NCBI GenBank assembly: GCA_964383905.1
Contig: CAYLJO010000013.1
Coordinates: 1 to 50,333 of the forward strand
Direction: 5' to 3'
DNA length: 50,333 nucleotides
From: CAYLJO01 sp964383905
GTDB lineage: Bacteria > Acidobacteriota > Blastocatellia > Pyrinomonadales > Pyrinomonadaceae
Shown here one piece after another: positions 43,433 through 50,333 of this stretch. The notes beneath the pieces are model-generated. The model made no database searches, had not been told where the DNA came from, and saw nothing but the letters and a program-made list of their open reading frames with translations. The first letter of the stretch is position 1. Every line of letters begins with the position of its first letter. The position numbers were made by a program, and so were the translations under genes.

Positions 43433-44644
43433 ATGATGGATCTGTCACAGGCTGAAGCCCGAGCGGTAATGATCGCCGCTCAGGGGTTGAACCGCCGGCC
43501 CCGCGCGGCAAAAAAGAGTGATGTGCTGCGAGCGATCCGGCGCATGGGCGCACTTCAGATCGACACAATCCACGTGATCGCCCGCAGCCCTTACCTGGTG
43601 TTGTGGAGCCGCCTCGGAAACTATGAGCCTCGCTGGCTGGACGAGTTGTTAGCGGAAGGGAAGATCTTCGAGTACTGGTCGCATGAAGCGTGCTTTCTTC
43701 CCGTAGAGGATTACCCGCTCTACCGCCACCGGATGCTTGACGCCGGATGTATGGGGTGGAAATACTCGCACGAGTGGGTCACCGAACATCGCAAAGAGGT
43801 TAAGCGGCTGCTCGCTCACATCCGCGAGCACGGCCCGGTGCGTTCGTCAGACTTCGAACGGACGGACGGTAAGGGGGGAGGCTGGTGGGAATGGAAGCCG
43901 GAGAAGCGCGCGCTCGAGATGCTCTTTACCGCGGGCAAATTAATGGTCGCCCGCCGCCACAACTTTCAACGCATCTATGACCTGCACGAGCGGGTTCTTC
44001 CGACGTGGGACGACTCACAACTCCCGTCAAAAGAAGAAGCGCGCCGCGAGTTGATCCTCAAGGCTGTCCGCGCTCTCGGCGTCGCCAAGGCGCGCTGGGT
44101 GAGCGACTACTTCCGCACAGACAAGCGAGAAACGAACGCAACCACGATGGCATTGGCTAATGAAGGTTGGTTGCTCCGGGTCAAAGTCGCCGGGTGGGAA
44201 GAGGAGGCTTACGGTCACCCCGAAAACCGCGAACTGATCGAGCGTGCAGCGGCAGGCCGACTTCGACCTGAATTGACGACGCTGCTTTCGCCATTCGATC
44301 CGCTGATCTGGGATCGCTCGCGTGCGCGTGAGATGTTCGGCTTCGACTATCGGCTCGAGTGCTATACACCTGCACCCAAGCGGCGCTACGGTTACTTCAC
44401 GCTGCCGATTCTCCACGCCAACAGACTGATCGGCCGCCTTGATGCGAAAGCACACCGCAAAGAGGGGCTCTTCGAAGTCAAGTCCCTGCATCTGGAGCCG
44501 GGGATAGCTATAAGCGACGAGATGGTTGGGAGTGTTGCCGGCGCGCTGAAGGAGTGCGCGGTGTGGCACAAGACTCCCGAGTTCGTGGTGCGAGGGTCAA
44601 ATCCATCTAAGCTGGCGCCACTTCTTAAGCGAGCACTCGCTTGA
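43433..44644 (+). CDS. YcaQ-type (HTH_42) DNA glycosylase
   Basis: About 403 residues. Conserved blocks are LRAIRRMGALQIDTIHVIAR (Q-x-D catalytic loop), SPYLVLWSRLGNYEPRWLDE, EYWSHEACFLPVEDYPLYRH, HIREHGPVRSSDFERTDG, and late LLSPFDPLIWDRSRAREMFG and FDYRLECYTPAPKRRYGYFT. This is the winged-helix family of Escherichia coli YcaQ and Streptomyces AlkZ, which unhook interstrand DNA crosslinks. It shares an intergenic region with the PD-(D/E)XK gene, so the two may serve one repair task. The ATG at 43433 or 43436 is chosen over 43397, which overlaps the divergent promoter. Confidence 0.9.
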   Translation: MMDLSQAEARAVMIAAQGLNRRPRAAKKSDVLRAIRRMGALQIDTIHVIARSPYLVLWSRLGNYEPRWLDELLAEGKIFEYWSHEACFLPVEDYPLYRHRMLDAGCMGWKYSHEWVTEHRKEVKRLLAHIREHGPVRSSDFERTDGKGGGWWEWKPEKRALEMLFTAGKLMVARRHNFQRIYDLHERVLPTWDDSQLPSKEEARRELILKAVRALGVAKARWVSDYFRTDKRETNATTMALANEGWLLRVKVAGWEEEAYGHPENRELIERAAAGRLRPELTTLLSPFDPLIWDRSRAREMFGFDYRLECYTPAPKRRYGYFTLPILHANRLIGRLDAKAHRKEGLFEVKSLHLEPGIAISDEMVGSVAGALKECAVWHKTPEFVVRGSNPSKLAPLLKRALA

Positions 44645-44661
44645 CCGTAGGTTTATTCGCA

Positions 44662-45255
44662 TTAATCATCTTCCCGCCCGGCCCTGCTCGCGAAATTGAT
44701 GAGCCGGCAACGGTCGGAGCAGAACGGCATGGCCGGGTTCCCTTCCCAATTGAGCGTGTTCCTGCAGGTCGGACACCGCCCTCGATAGAGTAATACCTTG
44801 AATGAGAGATCGCCGAGGGTCACGACGTCACCTGAGTGCAAGGTGGCATAGTTCGTCACGCGCCCGCCGTTCAAATAAGTGTGGTTGAGAGATGCAAGGT
44901 CGAAGAGCTCAATCCAGCCGCCGCGGTGCGCCAGGAGCGCGCAGTGGCGACGCGAAACGTACTCCTTCTCTCGCGGGATGACAACGTCATTAGTCCAACT
45001 GCGCCCGATCGTTGTAAAGCCGATTTTGATCTCATACCACTGGCAATTTTCTTCACGGAGGTCGCCGGTCGGGTTTGTGGTAGCAAGAGTATTCCCCGGC
45101 ATGAGGATCGCCCCCGCAGCCGGTGTTGTGGGGGCGAGTTCGGCAATCATTGAGGTGCCCGTGCCGCATGCACGTAACGCGTAATGACGGCTCGCGCGAA
45201 ACAGGCCACGCCGCGGCGCGCTGAGGTGTGCGCTGACGAAACGTCGGTCAGTCAT
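44662..45255 (-). CDS. FHA-domain protein with C-terminal YacG-like zinc finger
   Basis: A 197-residue protein. An FHA phosphothreonine-binding domain covers about 75-160: TTIGRSWTNDVVIPREKEYV with the Gly-Arg, then SRRHCALLAHRGG (Ser-Arg-His) and NHTYLNGGRVTN (Asn). The last 40 residues contain CPTCRNTLNW and PFCSDRCRLINFASRAG, very close to YacG, the small Cys4 protein that inhibits DNA gyrase. The fusion is unusual. The N-terminal 60 residues are low in complexity. It lies six bases after the upstream small gene whose 3' end carries its AAGGA ribosome binding site. Confidence 0.85.
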   Translation of the reverse strand: MTDRRFVSAHLSAPRRGLFRASRHYALRACGTGTSMIAELAPTTPAAGAILMPGNTLATTNPTGDLREENCQWYEIKIGFTTIGRSWTNDVVIPREKEYVSRRHCALLAHRGGWIELFDLASLNHTYLNGGRVTNYATLHSGDVVTLGDLSFKVLLYRGRCPTCRNTLNWEGNPAMPFCSDRCRLINFASRAGREDD

Positions 45256-45261
45256 GGGCGC

Positions 45262-45582
45262 TTATTCCTTAATGCTCTTACTTGAAGCCGTCGGGCAAAA
45301 CATGCCCGAGACTGCCTTAACCGCCTTGTGCTCTGCAAGGTCGAACTTATCCTTTCGATCTCTATGATTTACGTTTTGGCAGGGGATAACGTTCCGTTTT
45401 CCGGCATTGTCGTAAGAGATATCAACGCCATTCGGACAGGCTTCTTTCAGTGGCTTTGAAGGCAGGACCAGCTCATATCCAGAGCAAGTCTGTACGAGGC
45501 ATGCGCAATTTTCGGGTCTAAGTAGGATGGGTCCGGAGCGGGTATGCGTACGCTGCCCGGATCGCTTAACTGCTTTTAACAC
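45262..45582 (-). CDS. Small Cys-containing protein of unknown function
   Basis: A 106-residue frame with a GTG start at 45582. It has six cysteines (NCACLVQTCSGYE, ACPNG, VIPC, MFCPT) and a well-structured middle with GVDISYDNAGKRNVIPCQN. It ends six bases before the FHA gene and contains that gene's ribosome binding site, which argues that it is a real coding sequence. No signal peptide or named domain is recognised. Confidence 0.5.
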   Translation of the reverse strand: MLKAVKRSGQRTHTRSGPILLRPENCACLVQTCSGYELVLPSKPLKEACPNGVDISYDNAGKRNVIPCQNVNHRDRKDKFDLAEHKAVKAVSGMFCPTASSKSIKE

Positions 45583-46140
45583 CCTTATTTAGGGCTGGAA
45601 ACACCGTGACCGACATATATAACGATACTAAGCGCCTATATTGAGAACGGCCCTAAATGTCCCATTTATGACTCTTCCTCTCCGTTACGCACTTCTCTGC
45701 AGCTCGCATCTGGGGCTTTTTGTCCACCCTTTAATGGCACTTCTGGCCCGGCGGCAACTGGCGCAGCACGAATGCCAGATTGTATCGACCATCCCGACTC
45801 ACACCCGCCCCGCGGGTTGAATCCAGCTTGCCCCTTCGCGCGCCCGTAAGAGGCTCCGACGATGTGGACACCGGCGCAATCCACCTTCCTGATGGCCGGA
45901 ATTAAATACTTGCTGCCCGCTGTTTGGGCACCCCCCGCCCGTCAGCGTGATGACTAACCCAAATCATGTGGTATAATAACCGAGCGTTCAGTAGATCTAC
46001 TGAACGCTCGGTTATTTGCCCCACTAAAGCGCCGCACCCCACCATCCTTGAGCGCTTCAAAAAAGGTTAAACATTTCCTAATTAATTTGGTCTTTAGTCG
46101 GCCTTGAGGCGAACAGCCACTTGCGCCGCCAAAATGAAGC
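45583..46140. other. Gene-poor region around a long palindrome
   Basis: About 550 bp with no convincing gene. The minus frame 45666-45884 has no recognisable pattern. The region holds the 42-bp palindrome and presumably the promoters of the small Cys protein (minus) and the small basic protein (plus). Confidence 0.4.
45975..46016. terminator. 42-bp perfect palindrome
   Basis: The two halves 45975-45995 and 45996-46016 are exact reverse complements with no spacer (centre GTAGA-TCTAC; outer part AATAACCGAGCGTTC). With AATAA/TTATT ends it could be a bidirectional terminator, or the scar of a small element. A perfect 21-bp arm with no loop is uncommon for terminators. Confidence 0.5.
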
Positions 46141-46142
46141 TT

Positions 46143-46331
46143 ATGAAAAAGAGACAAACTACCAAAAAGCAACGGAGTGCGAGCAGTAAGGTTGGTTCAA
46201 AGAATGCCTTCTATGAAAGGCTGCTCGTGATGGAGCGGGATGACCCGCGTGCCTTTCGATTGATGAGCTCTCGTACAATCGCTGCGTTACGCCAGTACCA
46301 GTATAATAAGAACGTGACACATTCCTTATAG
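46143..46331 (+). CDS. Small basic protein of unknown function
   Basis: About 62 residues from ATG 46143 (MKKRQTTKKQRSASS), with the frame open further upstream to 46104. The N terminus is strongly basic; the C-terminal half is helical and reads FYERLLVMERDDPRAFRLMS then TIAALRQYQ, a pattern that looks selected and not random. No domain recognised. Confidence 0.5.
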   Translation: MKKRQTTKKQRSASSKVGSKNAFYERLLVMERDDPRAFRLMSSRTIAALRQYQYNKNVTHSL

Positions 46332-46587
46332 CTGAAAAGATCGGGCAAAAGTCCAAAGCAGACTACAAACGGCAAAAAAATAGTCGGGCACATGGTCGTG
46401 AATAAGGGGCGAGCCGTTTTGTAGCTTGTCGCTCCATCGCAGACATGATTGAGCTAGTCGGGCGCGATGGCGGCCGTCAACTTGACGCGCACAGCTACCA
46501 AATGTTTTGAGTCGATTTTAGAATATTCATTGTGGTGAGGCGACTTAAACGCTTACGGTTGGCGGCATTTGGCTGAGTAAGTAACTG

Positions 46588-47643
46588 ATGACCGAAGGAT
46601 ATATCTCAGTTGAGAGATTAAGGGAGTTCTGCCAGCAGTGCTTCGAGCGTCTTGGCGTGGCACGCGCCGATGCGAAGCTGACAAGCGAAGCGCTTGTGGC
46701 GGCGAACCTGCGCGGCGTCGATTCCCATGGGGTCGTCCGCCTCAAGACTTATGTTGATCGGTTACGTGCGGGCAGCATCAGACCGCACGGACAGCCCACC
46801 TTCATTAATGAGAGCACTGCTTTCGCGCTCCTCGACGGCGGCTCAGGCTTAGGGCAGGTGATCTCAAGTAAGGCGATGCGCTTAGCCATTGAGAAGGCCC
46901 GAGCGTCAACCGTTGCTGTCGTCGGCGTGCGCAACAGCAGCCACTTCGGCGCGGCAGCCTTCTATGGCTTGATGGCCGTCGAAGAGGGGATGATCGGGCT
47001 GGCGGCAACCAACGCCGGTCCGACTATGTCGCCGTGGGGCGGTAGCCAACAGCTACTTGGTAATAATCCGCTGTGCGTTGCCGTCCCGGCCGGGCGTTAC
47101 CGTCCCGTCGTTCTCGACATGGCGACCGGTGCCGTCGCCCTCGGGAAAATCATGGTCGCTATGATGGAGGGCAGGCGCATTCCTACGAATTGGGGATTTG
47201 ACCGGGAGTGGCTGCCCACGGATGACCCACAGGCCGTGATTAATGGGGGCTCAATCCAGCCTCTCGGCGGGTATAAGGGCTACGGCCTGAGTATGATCAT
47301 CGACGTTTTGACCGGGGTGCTGATGGGCGGCCAATTTTCAACCTCTGTGCGTAGTCTCCACTACTTCCTCGATGAGCCGCAGGGTGTCGGACATATCTTT
47401 GCCGCGTTGCGCGTTGAGAGTTTCATCCCGCTCGAACAGTTCAAACAGCGCATGGACACGATGATCTCGCTTCTGATTAACTGCCCGCGAACGCCGGACG
47501 CCGCCCGCGTCTATGTTCCCGGTCAGATCGAGGACGAGATGGAGGTCGAGCGGCGCAGGGCTGGCATCCCCATCGGAGCGGCCCTGAAAGCAGAGCTGAT
47601 TACACTGGCGGGGGGGCTAGGCGTGGCCTCACCCTTTCAATGA
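46588..47643 (+). CDS. Malate/L-lactate dehydrogenase (Ldh_2) family oxidoreductase
   Basis: A 351-residue NAD(P)-dependent dehydrogenase of the malate/L-sulfolactate/ureidoglycolate family, which lacks a Rossmann fold. Signatures are ALVAANLRGVDSHGVVRLKT (with the DSHG catalytic His), VVGVRNSSHFGAAAFYGLMA, WGGSQQLLGNNPLCVAVPAG and QPLGGYKGYGLSMIIDVLTG. Substrate among malate, lactate, sulfolactate, ureidoglycolate or imino acids is not decided by these blocks. It stands alone. Confidence 0.9.
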   Translation: MTEGYISVERLREFCQQCFERLGVARADAKLTSEALVAANLRGVDSHGVVRLKTYVDRLRAGSIRPHGQPTFINESTAFALLDGGSGLGQVISSKAMRLAIEKARASTVAVVGVRNSSHFGAAAFYGLMAVEEGMIGLAATNAGPTMSPWGGSQQLLGNNPLCVAVPAGRYRPVVLDMATGAVALGKIMVAMMEGRRIPTNWGFDREWLPTDDPQAVINGGSIQPLGGYKGYGLSMIIDVLTGVLMGGQFSTSVRSLHYFLDEPQGVGHIFAALRVESFIPLEQFKQRMDTMISLLINCPRTPDAARVYVPGQIEDEMEVERRRAGIPIGAALKAELITLAGGLGVASPFQ

Positions 47644-47939
47644 CCGATACGGTGTTTGAGTCAAGATCATGGGATCTGTTAAAGCATGCGTTCAATCGCC
47701 GGACCGCATTTTCGGGAAAGGCTGGTGGGCGACCCCGGAGAAGAGTTTTCCCTGGTGAAAGGTACCGCAGCTCTGAATTGATCCCCCGATGATTTTAGGA
47801 CGTAGCAGGCACCAGCCCACGGATTACGAATCGAGCGTGGCGTTCATCACCTTGCGATTTCCGCCTTGCTCGGATACACGCCACCAGCCGGGTTCGGATT
47901 TGCTTCACACATTACGCCCGGTTATGCGCAGTTTACTCT
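47644..47939. other. Intergenic region between convergent genes
   Basis: About 300 bp between the ends of the Ldh_2 gene and the TPR-like gene. No gene is seen and I find no strong hairpin. Confidence 0.4.
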
Positions 47940-49232
47940 TCAGCGCCCTTTACCCCGCTGCTTCTCATTCTTATATTGCTCGCGTAAGCCCCTCCGCGCC
48001 TCCTCCTGCGCATCGTATGCAAGGGGACGATTCAGCACGACGCGATACTGTGCCAGCGCGTCGTTCCTCTTTCCCGCCAAGTCTAGCGCCCGCGCCGCAT
48101 GCAGGTGCGAGAGCGTCGCGAGACTCGACTCGGCGCCGGCGACACTCGCCGCCGCCAGAAACTCTTTCGCCGCCTGTTCCGGCTGCCCGGCGATGAGAAG
48201 AGAGTCACCGTAGCGGAAGTGGATGAGATCCAGCGACCGCGAAGCCGGATTAAGGGGGGAGTAGTCTCGCAGCAGCGCGTCGTAGATTTCCAGAGCCTCA
48301 CGCTCAGCACTGTCCGCTTCCGCCTCTCTATTCGCCCCTCGGTCGACGGCCGCCTGTGACGTCAGCGCGTCGGCCGCCTCCAGCCTGAACAGGTAATTAC
48401 GCGGGTATTTCGCCGCCAGTTCGCGTGAGACCGCGAGCGCATCCCCGAAGCGCTTCTCGCGCTTATAAAGCACGATAAGTAATGATCTGGCGTTATCACT
48501 TGCCCAATGACCTTCATGTACGACGCGCTCGAGCGTCAACAGGCCTCGCTTCTTCGAGCCGTGCGCTCCTGTCAGACTCGCCAGTAGTTTGACCGGCAGA
48601 GGGAGCGAACCCATCACATATTCATAAAGGCCGATGGTTAGTTCTGCGTCGTGGAAGCTCGGATCCAGCTTGAGGACTTGGCGGTGATGTTCGACCGCGT
48701 TGGAACCATCTTTCAGTGCGCCCATAAAACTGCGCTCGACGGTCGCCGAAAATGCCGCTTTTAACCCCTCTGTGGCGCCTAGGAAATAGAGGGCTTCCGT
48801 ATCGCGAGGGTTAAGCTTGAGGCGCGCTTCGGCCAGTTGTTTGGCGCTTTTCGTCCGCGCACGAAACTGCTCGACCACCTGTGGATCGACTTTATCACTG
48901 CTCTTATGATCGGCTTTCGCGTAGAAAGAATCTGAGTTGTAAATGCCGGATTGCAGCCGTCGCGACTCATTCAGCGTCTTGGCCATGAGGCCGGAGGCAA
49001 GGAACAGTGGGCCGGCCGGATGATCCGGGAAGAGTCGTACGATCTCATTGAAGTCGCGGCGCGCGCCCTCATAGTCGAGGTTAAACAGCGCCTGGGAACC
49101 ACGCTCCCGCAAGTCATCGAACTGGGCCCTCTCTTTTTCATTAAGCTCAGCCGGGATGGTTTGCTGGGCGCAAATGAGGCCCGGCATTAAAACTACAATG
49201 AACAGTGCAATGATGTAGATTCGATACTTCAC
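47940..49232 (-). CDS. Secreted TPR-like repeat protein
   Basis: About 430 residues. A signal peptide covers about 1-22 (YRIYIIALFIVVLMPGLICA, then QQT). Helical repeats of TPR type are visible from about 45 to 415, for example FNLDYEGARRDFNEIVRLFP, NPRDTEALYFLGATEGLK, DALAVSRELAAKYPRN and LDLAGKRNDALAQYRVVLN. Such proteins scaffold complexes in the periplasm. GGAGG lies seven bases before GTG 49232; TTG at 49235 is only four bases away, so GTG is chosen. Partner unknown. Confidence 0.85.
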   Translation of the reverse strand: MKYRIYIIALFIVVLMPGLICAQQTIPAELNEKERAQFDDLRERGSQALFNLDYEGARRDFNEIVRLFPDHPAGPLFLASGLMAKTLNESRRLQSGIYNSDSFYAKADHKSSDKVDPQVVEQFRARTKSAKQLAEARLKLNPRDTEALYFLGATEGLKAAFSATVERSFMGALKDGSNAVEHHRQVLKLDPSFHDAELTIGLYEYVMGSLPLPVKLLASLTGAHGSKKRGLLTLERVVHEGHWASDNARSLLIVLYKREKRFGDALAVSRELAAKYPRNYLFRLEAADALTSQAAVDRGANREAEADSAEREALEIYDALLRDYSPLNPASRSLDLIHFRYGDSLLIAGQPEQAAKEFLAAASVAGAESSLATLSHLHAARALDLAGKRNDALAQYRVVLNRPLAYDAQEEARRGLREQYKNEKQRGKGR

Positions 49233-49487
49233 CAAGGCTCCTCCCGGTTTTCACCTGGCTTTAGATTCGGCTGAAAGGCTCGGTGTAGAGGCGAGCCGAC
49301 AGCTCTCATTTTCAATTCGGCTTTATGCCTTCATGGAATCATCTTTCCACAGTGGGTGTGATCGCAAATAACTTTGTCGCCCGCTTTGCCATCGAGTACT
49401 TTCATTCGAGTGGCCGGCTCATTTACAGCCTGAGGGCTCGCACGAGTTAATCTCTACTATTAAGTAGAAACAATGACGGACCAGTTT

Positions 49488-49763
49488 TCAGGCGGCAAGT
49501 AGCCGGGGGTGGAAAACGGTCATCCGCTGCCCGTGCTCTTCGCACCAGCGGTAGTTGTCCAGCAGAAGATGCGCGTCCCCCTCGTTGATCTTCCCGTACA
49601 GCATTTGCGGCTGTTCCCCGACGGCCATGACGTTGCCTGAGCGATCGAAGATCGCGAAGCGATGGACCCCGCGGTCTCCTAATCGGTCGTATTCTTGTGT
49701 CGCAGTGATGTATAGTTCGCCGTCTGTTGCTTTGACTGTAATTCTTTCAATATCGGTTTGCAT
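49488..49763 (-). CDS. Small protein of unknown function
   Basis: A 91-residue frame starting MQTDIERITVKATDGELYIT. It has a beta-rich N-terminal half (HRFAIFDRSGNVMAVGEQP) and a helical C terminus (HLLLDNYRWCEEHGQRMTVF). The composition is protein-like and the frame stands free of other genes. No domain recognised. Confidence 0.55.
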   Translation of the reverse strand: MQTDIERITVKATDGELYITATQEYDRLGDRGVHRFAIFDRSGNVMAVGEQPQMLYGKINEGDAHLLLDNYRWCEEHGQRMTVFHPRLLAA

Positions 49764-50333
49764 ATTATTATCGCCTGATAAGGAGATCTTCTAATTCGAG
49801 TCCTTACGTTACAGCAACGGCTGTGCCACGCTCTCCATAGTCACGTTTGGATGACTGTGGTCAACGATCTTCCATAAGATAAGTCGGCCGGAAAAGCATG
49901 CTGTAGATGATTGAGCCGCCCAAGGACGTGTAATTTACTGTTGGATTGGTTGTTGGCATCAAGCGTGGAAGCGCTGGTTGCCATTTTCAACCCCCCAATT
50001 TTGACTGCAAAATCACAAATGAGTAATGCTCTGTATCGTTTGACACTCCTGTGACCAGACCCAGTACTGTATTATAACAGGACACCCGAAGTGGACTAAT
50101 TCCATCTCAGACGGGGGCAGCTTCGATCTGGATTTTAATGGCCAGGGTCGTGTTTTGCCGGCAAAGCAAGGTCGGGTAGCATTCAGAGGATTGGTTGTAA
50201 GTGCTAGAAAAGTATAGTTGGATGATATTTTCGGTGGGGCAACGACGGTGGCTTCTCAGGATAAAAGGATCAGGTCACCTAATACGGTTTCAATTTGACA
50301 AATATGCAATAAGTTGAGATCGTCTCTGGCTAT
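49764..50333. other. Right end of the window without recognisable gene
   Basis: About 570 bp with no long open frame on either strand, no tRNA pattern and no strong inverted repeat seen. It may belong to the leader of a gene beyond the window. Confidence 0.5.

Overview
The window looks like a chromosomal stretch of an Acidobacteriota genome, most likely Blastocatellia (Pyrinomonadaceae-like). That placement is inferred from gene content, not from a marker tree. The pointers are a moderately high GC content, a split methylmalonyl-CoA mutase, AtuA-family enzymes, an MJ0619/Tes-type radical SAM enzyme of the kind tied to membrane-spanning lipids, several secreted HExxH proteins of uncertain function, and a thrS-infC-rpmI-rplT-pheS-pheT translation cluster followed by zapB/zapA-like genes and a 6S RNA. 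Most genes lie on the minus strand.

Left part (1-5.6 kb): the 5' part of an fdhE-like gene, a small Fis-type regulator, a LytTR response regulator with its LytS-type kinase, and a secreted HELGH protein. The last four share a TCACAAA upstream element; in two copies it is a direct repeat with a 21-bp period. This block ends at a decayed tyrosine recombinase abutting the 3' end of tRNA-Pro(CGG), which looks like an old integration scar.

5.6-12.7 kb: a surE-pcm-dedA stress/repair operon, rpsU, the Tes-like radical SAM enzyme, two decayed genes (a frameshifted anchored protein and a phosphomannomutase tail) and an FtsB/DivIC-like gene. 12.9-24.9 kb: acyl-CoA metabolism, with split methylmalonyl-CoA mutase, an operon of AtuA, Nudix, AtuA C-terminal domain, epoxide-hydrolase-like and enoyl-CoA hydratase genes, an acyl-CoA carboxylase beta subunit and a YbgC thioesterase. 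It also holds an unusual Asn-rich/Arg-Gly-rich secreted protein and a HELTH protein.

24.9-36.3 kb: ymdB, 6S RNA, zapA, a ZapB-like gene, and the translation operon. pheS and pheT are separated by two insertion sequences (IS481-like and IS630-like). Each sits inside an intergenic hairpin whose uninterrupted form can be rebuilt from the flanks. infC seems to start at a rare AUA codon. Hairpins built from 7-nt repeats occur in the leaders of at least five genes here and in the metabolic region.

36.6-50.3 kb: accessory genes. These are a tRNA-Asp 3' fragment, a heparinase II/III-like protein, a GH172/DUF2961 protein, a PD-(D/E)XK nuclease divergent from a YcaQ-type DNA glycosylase, an FHA protein with a YacG-like zinc finger, a 42-bp perfect palindrome, an Ldh-family oxidoreductase and a secreted TPR-like protein. 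The last 570 bp hold no recognisable gene. All counts and alignments were made by eye.
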